NCBI RefSeq assembly: GCF_030253575.1
Contig: NC_080564.1
Coordinates: 9,220,501 to 9,284,500 of the forward strand
DNA length: 64,000 bases
From: Rhododendron vialii
Lineage: Eukaryota > Streptophyta > Magnoliopsida > Ericales > Ericaceae
Direction of reading: 5' to 3'
Shown: in pieces, positions 1 to 11,350 of the stretch
Layout: each line of letters opens with the position of its first letter
How positions within the stretch are numbered: the first letter of the stretch is position 1
Translations under genes and position numbers: made by a program
The notes under the pieces: model-generated
What the model was told of the DNA's origin: nothing
Seen by the model: only the letters and a program-made list of their open reading frames with translations
Database searches by the model: none

Positions 1-324
1 GGGGTTTAGAGGGATATTAGTATGTTAGTCAACGAGGGTCTCAGAGACTATCCATAACCATGAAACACCAAACCTACTCCCCATGAGACTCGAACCTTGG
101 TCACCATTAAGAAGAGAAGAGAACAAACCACCTATACTAGCATGACGTTCCACTATCATCCAAAGTCTTTGATGATGTGCAACCATCCTGAAAATACGGT
201 TTTGCTATTTTTTTTGGTCTTTTCTAAAGTATTCTCGTTTTGTTTATATTTTTATACTCTTAAGTTTCCTATCATTGAGATAAATGATTACTATTCTGAG
301 AATCAGATAAAAAAAATTTATGAA
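1..324. other. Intergenic AT-rich sequence at left edge
   Basis: No coding region, RNA gene or repeat boundary could be recognised. Short open frames here have no family resemblance and AT-driven composition. Confidence 0.4.
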
Positions 325-703
325 TCCTGCTAACCACACATACATCTGTGCACATATTGTGCACAAATTTTATTGTGGGCCCCACCACAGGTCCCACACA
401 AATGATCCGAGCCATTCGTTAGATGTAAAAAAAAATTTCAAGGGTTCCCGTAAAAATAAGCTCAATCTAATACCTATAGGTGCTCGATCCAATCATCTAA
501 ATTTTCATTCAGATTTTCAGGTATGAAAAATTAGATGAATAGATCAAGCACCTATAGGTATTGAATTGAGCTGATTTTTTACGGGAACTCTTGAAAAAAT
601 GTCTTATATTTAATGAACGGCTCAGATCGTTTGTGTGGGACCCGTGGTGGGCTTCACAACAAAATCTGTGCACAGATTATCTGTGTGGACAGATTTACCA
701 AAA
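325..703. mobile_element. Foldback MITE, family F1 copy 1
   Basis: The left half (ctgtgcaca..., gggccccacc, gatccgagcc, acctataggtgct) is repeated in inverted order in the right half (agcacctataggt, ggctcagatc, ggacccgtggtggg, ctgtgcacag), giving a long hairpin. The same arrangement recurs at about 12330, 36115 and 42700. The 42700 copy carries a 9-10 bp target-site duplication (TSD), so the family is probably Mutator-like. Ends here are approximate and no TSD was resolved. Confidence 0.75.
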
Positions 704-2129
704 ATTTATTACTTTTTTTAAGAATAATTAAGTCAGTCCAAAGTAGAACCAACAAATATATTTGTGATTTTATTGTCATCCTTCGTCAGTATATCCGGGG
801 AAGATCCATTTGGCCATAACACAATTTAATTAACAACTTTATTTGCCCACTACAACAACTCTTGTGTTTTTGATTATTTAACTAACACTACTTTTATGAA
901 AGTTAATTAAAAAATGCGGTGATGTAAACAGCCTCTTTTGCTGTGGGCTGATTGGGGTAGTTCCATGATTAAAATTTCCGGGCCCAAATCATTTTTTTTA
1001 ATTGTTGCACTTTAAAGTTCCATCTTCTTTTGCACTTAATCCAAAGCCAATCAATTTCAAGAAAGAAAAAGTGGAATGGATTCCTCTAGCTGATCATTTT
1101 GGTCATTGATAGTATTGTAAATGGGGGAGGTTTGTGAATACACCACTCTTTTCACTCTACACCCAAGTTAAAAATTGTGAAATTTTCAAGTTGTGCTCTT
1201 GACACTCAGCTATGGGGACCTACACCAACTTCAGCTCAACACCTTCACTTTGCCTCAAAGTTTTTCGTTTGTAAAACATCCTCCCCGTCTTGGGCCTAAA
1301 ATTGGAGCCCCCTAGACGGCGGCCTAATTTGCCTATGCCTAGGGTTTTTTCTGGCTGCGCTCGCCACCACTTCGCATGATCAACTCAAAAACGCTTTACG
1401 TGTCGAGAAACCTAAATCAGTCGCGGTGGGGTCGCAATGTGGAAAGGGGTGATAGAGCGTGATGACGGACAAGGAAGAAGGTTGTTATGGGGATGGGGAG
1501 AGAAGGTAGTGTTGGGGGTGGGAAGAGAGGGTGATTTCTTTGGAAGAGAAATGAATGAAGGGAGGAGAGGAGAGGGTTGTGACGGGGATGGGGAGAGGTA
1601 ACTGTGTTGAGGGAGGAGAGGGTTGGTTAGAAGAGGGAAAATCGGTGAGTGATTGGAAACTATTTGGAAATCGGAAAACTATTGGGGCTCTTTATAATTG
1701 CTCTAATCTCATTTAAACTTACACATTTTGATGCAAGGTACTATTAAGTACATGAAACTCACCATGCTAGTGGTGTTGAGGCAATGGTCATGGATATTGA
1801 AGTAATTGATTAAAAAACTTGTCGTATCCGTTATGAAGAGATAACTGTCTTTTTTGATGTAGTAGCCCTTTTATCGTATCAATAATATCTTCTATACCAT
1901 TTTGACAAAAAAAAATTCAAAAACTTGCCGGAGTCTAAAATACACACCACAAATCTCTCTGTACATTTCTTTTCAATTTTTGTATTGAAAAATTCAAGTT
2001 TGACAAGTGACAATTGGCCGGATAACTTTGGGCCAAAATTAAAATTAAAATTAAAATGGAATTCACACGCCTTTTGAGGCGCGTTCTAGTTGAAACGGAT
2101 TGACCTCGATCGAAAGAAGACTAATTTTG
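704..2129. other. Intergenic, with a G/A-rich imperfect direct repeat
   Basis: No gene was recognised. Around 1435-1660 the strand becomes strongly purine-rich, and a block containing ggggatggggagag is present twice (near 1490 and 1582), suggesting a small local duplication. The rest is unassigned AT-rich sequence. Confidence 0.4.
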
Positions 2130-2510
2130 AATATTTGCTTCACCAAAACGATTTTTTAAGTAAACAAACTTCAAATTTTTATTTTTCGGTATTTGGTTAA
2201 CACTTGAAAATATTTTCAGAAATCAACAAAATAGTGTAGAAAGATCTAAAGGGGCTTAAACAGTGGATAGATCTGAGAATATTAAAATTAAACGTGGGTC
2301 AAGACTGACAATCGAAGAAACCGAACAGTGAGAATTGCCGTAGAAGGCAGCGGATTCATTTCGAAAAATAACTTATGGAAGATTTAAGAGTAAATCATTT
2401 TCATCCAATTAATAAAAAATATTTTATACGTAAAATATTTCCTTATTTTTTACACAACAAAATACTGAAAAATAGATAAAACATTTTGCGCCCAAACAAA
2501 CGGAGCCTTA
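2130..2510. mobile_element. TIR element remnant ending cccaaacaaacggagcct (family F3)
   Basis: The right end reads gcgcccaaacaaacggagcc. This is the reverse complement of the left terminus of the larger element at 8016 (ggctctgtttgtttgggcg). The left part (about 2140-2260) is similar, in reverse complement, to 9050-9200, the other end of that element. It therefore looks like a diverged copy in opposite orientation and without the nested insertion. The left boundary is approximate. Confidence 0.55.
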
Positions 2511-2551
2511 GAATGTCACTAATTTTTTTTTGATCCGCAGAATGTCACTAT
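2511..2551 (-). repeat. Micro-insert flanked by 12-bp direct repeats
   Basis: AGAATGTCACTA occurs at 2511-2522 and 2540-2551. The 17 bp between them (2523-2539) read ATTTTTTTTTGATCCGC, which on the minus strand is GCGGATC followed by poly-A. The form is that of an extremely truncated retroposon tail with a TSD. Similar inserts occur at 11351, 14046 and elsewhere in the window. Confidence 0.7.
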
Positions 2552-3172
2552 TGGGATTGGCAAATTAGCTTAGATCCCACATTGGAAAAAATTCGTTGAT
2601 TATATGACACTCAAGCTCAAATCTGCATTTGGGAGCAATTGTCTATCCAAGCATTGCATTTGGGAGCAATTCGTTACTTGACCGTGCTGGTTTAGAATTG
2701 GGTCATTTAGCGAATCCAACTTAGATGTGTTTTATAAATTAAAATAAATACTTATTGTTTGAATTAAAAATGATGTATTATAAAAGAATGATCTATATCG
2801 TAAACTGGTGCATATGCAAAGGGTTGGTTCCTTAATATGTCGTAAGGACATAATGCTTAATTGCCCTATATCATTTTTCTTTGTTTTTGTTCGTCAATTC
2901 TGAAATTTTTTGCAAGTGCTCTAGAAATTCAGATTTTATTTCACATCTGCCCTGTTTTTGTGAGTATCTCTACTGCTTGTTTCCATTCATGCACTAGTCT
3001 AAAACTGTACTTAACCCCGAGGGATTGACCCAATTTTTGTCGTCTGCGACCTAGGGTATGAACCCTTTTAGGTCTTATGTTTGATACCTCCTAGCTGCAA
3101 TTAAAATTTGTCAGGACAACCCATATGAGGTTTTGCTCCGGTCTTGATTGGGTCTCCAATTAGAGAATACTA
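2552..3172. other. Intergenic, nothing recognised
   Basis: AT-rich sequence without a supported gene, repeat boundary or RNA gene. Confidence 0.35.
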
Positions 3173-3469
3173 TGTTAGGATCATAACACACACGCACAAC
3201 AATTCACAAGTATAAAACAACAAAGTAATCGACACAGCAGTATACGTAGTTTTTCAAAGTCGGGTACATTCACGAGAGCGAGAGAGCAGTCTTTTTATTG
3301 ATGATTACAGTACATAAGGTTTTACAATAGAGAATATTTATACCTCATCTATTCCTACCCTTATAACACCATACGTTTCGCTCCACCCACTCCACTTTAC
3401 TACGTTCACAACTGACCCTCATTGTAGAATTTCTCGGTACCTTTTATATATGAGCCACAAGTCCTAACA
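3173..3469 (-). mobile_element. Probable solo LTR (Copia-like)
   Basis: It begins TGTTAGGAT and ends GTCCTAACA, short inverted termini with the TG...CA ends of LTRs. Read on the minus strand it has a TATA-like TATAAATATTC and, further along, AATAAAAAGACTG as a possible polyadenylation signal, the usual U3-R order of a plant LTR. No internal retroelement sequence follows on either side. The flanking pentamers (tacta / tgctg) match only partly, so the TSD is doubtful. Confidence 0.6.
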
Positions 3470-4547
3470 TGCTGCATGCGATTAATCTCTAAAAAATAAG
3501 TCGAGAATCAAGATGCGTATCTGACAGTTGTATTTAGGGAAAATAACGGCTCAGGACATGTTTGGATAATTAATACCCGCCAAGAAAATTTTCAACATTA
3601 ACAATATTCTTAACTTATCTTTGGAGTGTATTAATTATCTAAACACGTCATTGGTCGTTATTTTCCCTTATATATTTATATGAAAGAGAACATTTTCCTC
3701 TCACAGTACAAGCATAGCTGTACGAGAGTGCCCCTACGTGCACAAGTATCTTTCAGTCTTCGGTGGAGTTGAAATTTGTCGGTGACGATGTATTTCTATG
3801 ATTGATTAATTTGTCAATGATTTTTGGGATCGATGTTATTATTTGGCACCATAGTGTTGCTGATAGCGATCTGTAGTCTGTAGCATTACAGGAAGTCGGA
3901 ATTACCCCTCATATATCTAAACAAGCCGGGCCAATCATCACAATTTAGAAAGGGACAGTTTCGACATTTTAAAGCCCTTTAATAATTCGGTAGTATGACC
4001 ATTGCGGGCGGGACTCGAGAAGCACCGTCTTACTATACAGCACTTTTGAATGCGACAATTTTTGTTTAAGTGATTAAACAATTCACGTGATGAGAGAGAG
4101 AGAGAGAGATATATATGCTTTTGATAAAGCTTTGAAGTACAAAAAAAAGCAACTAAAATACACCCCAAGACTTTAATTAACATAACAACCAATGATACAT
4201 TAACCTTTACATAGTGCTAAACCCTGGTTTTGAGCAAAGCCTGCCATTTCGCAAACAAACCGATTTCACCAAAAATCATCGGATCCCATCACAATTCCTT
4301 AACTTCCTCTAGTAGCTAGCTAGCTTACATAGTTTATACAGAGAGACAAAGAGAGAGACTCGATTGATTAAATTTTAGAGATTCGGATGGTAATTTTAAG
4401 TGATGCGATATGATTATATTCGCAAACGCTGTGTACCCAGACAAAAAGTACCACTAAAAAAAGGTAAGTGCGTACGTATCTAGATCCGATTTGTTTGGAA
4501 CTATTTTTTTTCCCTGAGTGCATAACGTTTCTTAGTTATGTGATTCA
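3470..4547. other. Intergenic / 3' flank of the bZIP gene
   Basis: No gene was recognised. It includes a short GA microsatellite at about 4091-4109. The part nearest 4548 lies downstream of the bZIP stop and presumably holds its 3' UTR, whose end cannot be placed. Confidence 0.4.
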
Positions 4548-5309
4548 TCATGAAGCTAGGTATCGTTCATTGAAAGACGTGATGGTATTATTGCATGGCC
4601 ATGCGGAGGCCGAGAATGGTTGGAGTTCTCGGACGAGCAAAACTTGTTGTATGGCCCACAGTCTTTGCCGGAGCATGGCCGACTCCGATAGGAACTGGTC
4701 GTTCTCTCTCCTCACGAGTTGGCCTTGGTGCGTGACCATACGCAGCCGGTTCTCCAGTTCACGGTTCCCGATCCTAAGCCGGTTCACATGGTTCCTCAGG
4801 TTCTCGAGGTGTTTCTTTTTCCGCATCCGGGACCGCCTCGCTGATTCCCGGTTCGAAATCATCCGCCTGCGTTTCCGCTCGTCAAGAATCAACCCGGTCT
4901 GGTTCGTTTCGTCCGAACCAGGACTGTCGGAGCCGGAATTTGAAAAAAAAGGACTTGGGTTCGGGTTTTCGGAACTGGAATTGGACATAACCGGTTCAGG
5001 TGGTGTGTTATTAGGCGGAAAAAACGGGTCTTGTTTTGAGAGGGAAAAAAGAGGTTCCGGACTCGAAATGTCCAGATTCGGGTCCGGTTCAGATTTTGGA
5101 AAACCATGATTAAGATGTGAGTTTTCCGAACCGGAATTGGACATAACGGGTTTATCAGCTATTTTATTAGACAAAAAAGACGGTTCGTGTTCATGGAAGG
5201 GGAAAAAGGGCTCTTGGCAATCCCACGGCGGGAAACCGCCCTCGAAAGCCAGAAACGGCGTTCCGAACATTCCGTCGGCTGACGGAAAGGCGGAAAAGGC
5301 AGACAACAT
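4548..5309 (-). CDS. bZIP transcription factor, group-S-like, single exon
   Basis: This intronless gene encodes 253 residues. The basic region (about residues 144-167) reads RKRRRMISNRESARRSRMRK and shows the invariant N-x7-R signature. A leucine zipper of roughly seven heptads follows (about 168-217). Short intronless bZIPs with a long zipper are typical of plant group S, which act in the nucleus as homo- or heterodimers on ACGT-core DNA. The N-terminal half is Ser/Pro/acidic, with three repeats of the type SNSxSE (near 57, 109 and 123), plausibly an activation region. An in-frame ATG exists upstream at 5498 (316 residues). I prefer 5309 because a TATA-like box lies at 5383-5390, between the two ATGs, and the extra 63 residues are low-complexity Pro/Ser. 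Family is certain; the start and exact orthology are inferred. Confidence 0.88.
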   Translation of the reverse strand: MLSAFSAFPSADGMFGTPFLAFEGGFPPWDCQEPFFPFHEHEPSFLSNKIADKPVMSNSGSENSHLNHGFPKSEPDPNLDISSPEPLFSLSKQDPFFPPNNTPPEPVMSNSSSENPNPSPFFSNSGSDSPGSDETNQTGLILDERKRRRMISNRESARRSRMRKKKHLENLRNHVNRLRIGNRELENRLRMVTHQGQLVRRENDQFLSESAMLRQRLWAIQQVLLVRELQPFSASAWPCNNTITSFNERYLAS

Positions 5310-5382
5310 GGCCGGAAAAACAGCTTCTAATAGGGGAGGAAGGTGGGAGGAGGAAAGGGAAGGAACGAAGGGAGTGGGGTGG

Positions 5383-5390
5383 GTATTTAT
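5383..5390 (-). promoter_or_regulatory. Probable TATA box of the bZIP gene
   Basis: The minus strand reads ATAAATAC about 75 bp upstream of the ATG at 5309. This would put transcription start near 5355 with a short 5' leader. The position supports the shorter protein. It is inferred from sequence only. Confidence 0.45.
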
Positions 5391-5632
5391 GGACAATGAG
5401 GGGGAGTGTTGGTGGGACCCCCTAGTGAGGGCATTTTCGTCATTAAGGACATTATTTTGGGGCAATTGGCTTTGGGGTTGGGGTGGATGTGGCACCATAA
5501 TGGTTTTGGTGGGGTAGCCCTAGCTTTTTAAAAGAGAGTTGGGGGGTGACCTAAGATTGTGGGTCCCTGTGGAAGATTGAGGAGATTTTAGCTTAGTCAT
5601 GAAGAAACAAGGTTTAAATGGGATCCACTAAA

Positions 5633-5707
5633 GACACGTGTCGAGCCCCCATGGGTTGAGCGTGTGAGCGGCCAACACCTGGAAAGCTGCTTACGTGGAG
5701 CCACGTT
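5633..5707. promoter_or_regulatory. Cluster of three ACGT-core elements upstream of the bZIP gene
   Basis: GACACGTGTC, a perfect 10-bp palindromic G-box, is at 5633-5642. TACGTGG is at 5692-5698 and CCACGTT at 5701-5707. They lie about 325-400 bp upstream of the chosen ATG. ACGT cores are the known binding sites of bZIP and bHLH factors, and G-boxes also serve as ABA-response elements. Autoregulation is possible but is an inference. Confidence 0.5.
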
Positions 5708-7564
5708 CGATGACCGGCTCTACCGAAAACGAAAAGCTAAAGGGACATTTTTCGCAGTCTATTTTTCCCAAATATCAAATTAAATATGCAATCAACCCTT
5801 GTGTCTTGCCTAGGTGGGGTATGAGAAAACAAATGAGTACTTGTCTTTTATGAGATTATATGCTCGAATTATGCAAAGACCAAATATTTTAAACGTTGAG
5901 TCATTGAAAAATTTATTCGGTCGTTAATTTCAGTACTTGCAAATTGGCCCGAATGTCCAATTATCAAAAAGCATTAAAGCAATCTCTGTTTGGTAATGAC
6001 AAAAACACACGGCAAGGCTTGATTCGACACAGGAAATACGCGATGGAATGAAATAGCATTTGTGCCGCCACGTTTAACCAATGATTTCGGAGGCTAAGGA
6101 TCCCATTTCTATACTACGGCACTAAAAAGCACTGTAGAATTACTATAGTGCGCTTCGTGGGACAATACTCCAAAAATAAAAAATAAAAAATTATTCCATG
6201 GTTAGGTCATGTTCTGCTAAGAAAGAAAAATAAGTATTTATGTGGAGAATGCTGATTCCGTTTAAAATATTCAATTCCTAATTATTTTTACATTTAAAAT
6301 ACTTTGCAAAATCTGTATAACTATTGGGTCAAATCGGATAATATAGTATCTAAAAGACCTCCATTGACAGGCACTACGACTCCGTAATATATTTGGTGCA
6401 CTACAGATCGAGACCTCATGTCTAGTTTGAATACTACCTCTGTTCCAAAATGTTTGTTCGGTCCGCAAAATGAGGACTCAAAAATAATTCATTTATTTTA
6501 AGAAACAAATAAAACTTTTTTCATAAATTAAAAGAACTCATCAATATTTTTTGAATTGTTGAAAAAAATTTAAATTTTTCTTGCAAAAATTATATTATTT
6601 TTATGTTCTCGTTTTGCGGACCGAACGAATATTATTGGATGGAGGAAGTACCAATTTAGGTCTTGGAGTCGTACATACATAGCAGAAAATGATATTCAAA
6701 CTCCACTTTGTATTCAATACACTCTCAAGTTTGTCTTAGAGTGCATGTGTTGTGTGAAATTTGAAGTGCTGGGGAAAAAAATTTGAAGTGCATAAATTAT
6801 TAATTAATAACCATAACAAAATGGGGAACTTTTTTTTGAAATGTATGGAGTCATGGACACATTACTAACTTTTTGATTAATTTGATGGTTGGGATTGAGC
6901 TTGAATTTTGAGCATTCACAACAACATTAGAAACTGATAATTCGTTAACTTAATTTTATTTGGGTACATATTGCAATTGCGCGACTTGTAGAATGACAAA
7001 ATATGTCTTCCTAGAGATTTAGACAAACTACTGAAATATACTACTATCAGGTAATTGTATTAATGATCTTACGCACGCCTCAACTAGGACTTTCATACGA
7101 ATTTTATGATCAATTTGTATAAACGTTCAATAATTAGGGCAATTAGTTCTAAAGTTGCGTAATTACAGTTAAGGTGCAATGAAATTATGGGTCCAAGTTC
7201 TACAGAGAGAGTTAATAATCTTGATAATAAATTGTCCATTAATTAGGTCGGGATAGTGTAAATGCTTTGTGAAAAAATATATAAAACATTGTTTTTAACG
7301 TTTCCTTTTTCGCTTAACAAAACTCAATCGGGAGAAGTACTCCGTAATAGATTAGAAGACAAAGTTAAATTTAAGAAAATAAATTTCATTCGAACCCAAA
7401 TATGAAAAATGAATTATTGCGCACTCTCATATTCCAACCTAATCAAGATAAGTTGGTTTTTTCATCCTTCGCAATTATTGTTTTTTTCTACTTGAGGATC
7501 ATCGTACGTAGACTCTTGAACTCCATAAAGAATTCGTAGTTTCATTTGGATATAGAGTGGTGCT
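5708..7564. other. Intergenic, mostly unassigned AT-rich sequence
   Basis: No coding region was recognised. One short imperfect duplication is visible at 6757-6791, where AAATTTGAAGTGC occurs on both sides of TGGGGAAAA; this resembles the other micro-inserts of the window but without a long A-tail. Confidence 0.35.
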
Positions 7565-7830
7565 ATTTGCACCGATAGGATTCCTACCGATGGTATACCG
7601 ACGGCCGCGCGCGGCCGTCTCCGGCCACCGGACGGCCGATCCGAGCCGTCCAAAAATTTAAAAAAAAAAAACCGAGGGGCCCAGTGCGGGAATTAACGGC
7701 ATCCGATGTGTGTAGGGTGCTTGATCTAGACACCCTATTTTTTGTGTATGTATGTATATGGCCGGATATGACCGCGCGCGGCCGTCGGTACGATTTTCCT
7801 ACACTTTTGGTCGGTACACATAGGATTTCC
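7565..7830. mobile_element. GC-rich foldback element, family F2 copy 1
   Basis: A GC-rich island in AT-rich DNA. ACCGACGGCCGCGCGCGG on the left is answered by ccgcgcgcggccgtcggt on the right (about 7772-7790). The core (ccggccaccgga, aattaacggcatccgatgtg) is shared with the longer foldback element at 34501-34850, so the two belong to one family. Boundaries are approximate. Confidence 0.65.
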
Positions 7831-8015
7831 GTTGGATATATATGACTACCTAGAAAAAGATACATGACTCATCATCAACAATATTTATATTTTAATTGTG
7901 GTTACCGCAACATTACTGTTTTAACAAGTGTGCGGATTTTGGTAGACAACATTGTCGGTAGTAGAACAACAATAAAAATCAGTTTCTCTTCATCATGAGT
8001 GATTCCTTGACAATA

Positions 8016-9212
8016 GGCTCTGTTTGTTTGGGCGTAAAATTATTTTCGGTAAAATGTTTTACTTATTTTTTGGTGTTTGATTATGTAAAAAATAAAGAAA
8101 ACATTTTACATATAAAACATTTTTCATTAATTGAATGAACGTGACTTACCCATAAATCTTCTGTAAATTATTTTCCGAAATCAACCTGCTGCCATAGTTG
8201 TCAGAATCGTACGATTCACGATTTGTATCGTACGATTCGATACGATTCAGTGGGTAATAGATATGAATAGGCTGCCGAATCGAAAATAGCTGAGAATCGT
8301 AAGTGAATCGGTGATTTACAATTCGTATCATACGATTCGATACGATTCGGTGGGTAATCGATACGAATAGGCTGCCGAATCGGAAATAGCTGAGAATCGT
8401 AAGTGAATCAATGAATCGTTCGATTCACTTAAAATTTCCAAAATTCATTTTTTACTCTTGTTTTACTTCTTTTGTTGTTTGAAAAGGGTTCAAAATTTTT
8501 TTTAAGGTCTAGTATTGTTATATGTCATCTTTTGTCTATGTTATGAGGATAGATAATAAGAAAAAGAGATTTATTACGAGAGTGAATCGAAAATGAGAAA
8601 GATAAATGGAATATAACAACTCTATAGACCTTCTAAGGGTTTGTTTTGTACTTATAACTCTTTCGTGCAAAAAGAACCATAAGTAGGCTTTACGAATCAT
8701 CATCTCTTGATAGTTGCAATAGAAGCAACTTACCTATTATGCCACGTTATTATCAAATCATCATTTAGAAGAAAGTATTTATTGATTTAGCCCTAAATCT
8801 TTCATTTGTAGTATATATTGTTGTTACCCTAATCAATAAGCATAGGTTTCTATGCATTATAGAAGTCATGATCGAATCAGAGCGATTCATGATTCGATTC
8901 GATTCGATTCACAATTCGAAAAATGACCATTTTGATTCTCGGTTCGATTCACGATTTGACAACTATGCCCGTTGCTTTCTATTGCAATTTTTACTACTCA
9001 GTTTTCTCGATCGTCAGTCATGACTCACGTTCAATTCCAATACTTTCAAATCTCTTTACCGTTTAAGCACCTCCCATTTCTCTACACTATTTTGTTGATT
9101 TCTGAAAATATTTTCAAGTGCCAATCAAACATCAGAAAATAAAAGTTTGAAGTTTGTTTTCTAAAAAAACATTTAACATTATAAAACATTTTAGATGGAA
9201 ACAAACAGAGCT
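8016..9212. mobile_element. TIR element (family F3) carrying a nested element
   Basis: The left end GGCTCTGTTTGTTTGGGCG and the right end GGAAACAAACAGAGC are inverted and similar. Sequence just inside both ends is shared with the remnant at 2130-2510. The middle is occupied by another TIR element at about 8194-8966. No coding capacity is seen and a TSD was not resolved. Confidence 0.6.
8194..8966. mobile_element. Nested TIR element with ATTCG-rich ends
   Basis: Termini are inverted: ATAGTTGTCAGAATCGT on the left and ACGATTTGACAACTAT on the right. Inside the left end a unit of roughly 100 bp rich in CGATTCG/TACGATTCG is present twice in tandem (about 8215-8405), and further ATTCG motifs cluster inside the right end (8880-8960). 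It is non-coding and interrupts the F3 element. The superfamily is not certain. Confidence 0.6.
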
Positions 9213-10218
9213 AATGTCATATTTTTTCGGTGAAAGTACTTTCATTAGAAAGCTCGAACAAGTTACTAGGAAAAAACCCAAGTCCAGAAAGGGACCTTAC
9301 AGCCAAAAGTCCTTCCGGCCGGCCTCAGAGAACAAAAGTCCATGCCTCAATCAAAACCGGTAACAAAATAGGCTGGAACCAAAAAAAAGTTCTTGCCTGG
9401 CCTCAACCAAAGCCATAGAGGGGACCCAAAAAGAAAAGAAAAACCAGATTAGAGAAACAGTTACAAAGTCTCCTAGAGACTGTGAGGAACACACCAAATA
9501 AATTGTTTTACCATGAGGAGAAGGGGTCCACACTCCATGCACACCACATAATCTTCGCCGGACAAATTTGGTCGATCGGAAATCCACATGCAGGAGGGTG
9601 AAGCTTTTATATCTCCTCAGTAATCCTATTCCTTTCCCTGGACATTTCAGATGTGAAAGATAGAGGAGACTTCAGCTGCTTCTAAAGATTTTAACTCAAG
9701 AATATTTCTTGTATAACGGACACGACGGTACTTTTTATATAACTTGTAAATTAAATTTACGTCCTTTAACGACTACCCGAACAAATTAAACGAATTTAGA
9801 ACTGCCACTGCTGTGCTGCTGTTATACTACTGTTAATCAAACAGTTTCGAAAATTCTGCTGACATAATGAACATCATAGAAAAATTAAACCATATCGTTT
9901 ACAGTAGTTGAAATTTGGAACAAACAGCAAGAAGAGTTATCATTGGATCGCTACACGTCAAGGATGGACAACTTTTGAACCACCATCATTTAAATAAGAG
10001 AGAAATGGCTCCATCTGTTGGCAGTTCTGTGGAGCCGCGGAGGCCGGTAAGCTCCATCATGCAAAATTTATAGGAAACTTCTTTATTTTGTCTTTTTATA
10101 GTTTAATTTTACTAAAACGTACGCCTCAAATCTCTCGATCGAACCATTATATAAATCTTGTGTATCATATATTTTTGTCAGTATATCACTACACCACTAT
10201 CTCGCCAGCCATATAGCA
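9213..10218. other. Intergenic, nothing recognised
   Basis: No supported gene. Short open frames on both strands (9150-9590) lack family resemblance. The DNA becomes AT-rich to the right. Confidence 0.35.
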
Positions 10219-10288
10219 AGTGGGAGTTTTTTTTTTTTTGGGTGAGTGGGAATATTTATAATTTTGTTACATTTGAGAATCACCGAAT

Positions 10289-10329
10289 CGGGATTTAAAT
10301 TTAATTTTTTTTGAACAGCGGGATTTAAA
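10289..10329 (-). repeat. Micro-insert flanked by 11-bp direct repeats
   Basis: CGGGATTTAAA is present at 10289-10299 and 10319-10329. The 19 bp between (10300-10318) are TTTAATTTTTTTTGAACAG, on the minus strand CTGTTC followed by an A-rich tail. The same GAACAG tail recurs at 49092-49105. A weaker example with a 7-bp repeat (AGTGGGA) lies just upstream at 10219-10251. Confidence 0.65.
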
Positions 10330-10372
10330 GTTGGAAAAAGCTAAAAAAAACAGGTTACTGGACTGTTATTTA

Positions 10373-10520
10373 GGCCCCGTTCCGCTAAATAAAAAAGTAC
10401 TTATGTTTTTAAATAATTGCTTATTTTTTTAATAAAAAGTGATATATTATGAAAGAATGATCTGTCTCGTAAAGCGGAAAATAAATACTTAAAAAATAAA
10501 AACCTTAGCGGAATGGGGCA
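10373..10520. mobile_element. Short MITE with GGCCCCGTTCCGC ends
   Basis: The left end GGCCCCGTTCCGCTAA is matched by the inverted right end TTAGCGGAATGGGGC. The roughly 145-bp interior is AT-rich and non-coding. No clear TSD. Confidence 0.6.
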
Positions 10521-10929
10521 TGGATAAAGTGTGGGGAAATGTGAAAAATGTATGAAAATATAAAACGTGTACGTATCAGAGTGTATGTTTACTATTCGTT
10601 TTGTTTAATTTATCGATAGTCCAATGAGCTGTCGATAAAAAGAACCCAAAAGTTTATCGAGAAAGAAAATGGAGAGAGTTCATTAAAAAAAATTAAGGCC
10701 CCGTGGCACTTAGGTTCTTATTTTTTCCACTTTAGAAAACAGATCATTCTTTCACAATACATCACTTTTAATTCAAAAAAATAAATAGGTATTTTAGTTA
10801 GTAAAAAACACCGGAGGATCTCACCAAATAAAGAAGAGAAGAGAAGAGAAGAGATGCATTTATTCCAACTCCGTTGGGAGTTCAAATACCTACCTCCCTT
10901 TATAAAGTCGAACTCTTAGATGTTTACAA

Positions 10930-11313
10930 TAAGTCTAGATACACTACCTCCAACCACTACACCATCCACTACATTTTTTGTAGAGTCTACCTCGGATTTC
11001 AAAAAAATACAGAAAAATGTTCATAAATTTTAAAATAATATATTATGAGACCCTGTAAAAAATCAGCTCCAACAAATATCAATAAGTATTATTTCTTGAT
11101 TCGTAAGGGCGAAACGGTATAGTTGAGCAGTTTCGCCCCTACAAATCAAAAAATAATACTTATCGATATCCGTTGGAGCTGATTTTTTACAGGGCCCCAT
11201 AAAATATTATTCTAAAATTTATGAACATTTTTCTGTATTTTTTTGGGACCCAAGATGAACTCCACAAAATATGTAGTGGATTGTGTAGTGGATGGATGAT
11301 AGTGTATGTAGCA
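10930..11313. mobile_element. Foldback MITE with arms of about 170 bp
   Basis: The left arm (acactacctcc, atccactacat, cagaaaaatgttcataaa, aaaaatcagctccaac) is repeated inverted in the right arm (gttggagctgattttt, tttatgaacatttttctg, atgtagtggat, gtagtggatgg). The loop, around 11100-11150, holds a second short palindrome. Transcription would yield a long hairpin. Confidence 0.75.
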
Positions 11314-11350
11314 TCTCTCGTTATTTTAAAATTCTGAAAAAACAAAGAGT

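Noticed and set aside
4468..5109. 213-codon plus-strand frame overlapping the bZIP gene
   Set aside because: Antisense shadow of the bZIP coding sequence; Arg/Ser/Phe-rich with no family resemblance.
9154..9587. Short frames on both strands
   Set aside because: No family resemblance, no splice or promoter support, partly within a TIR element end.
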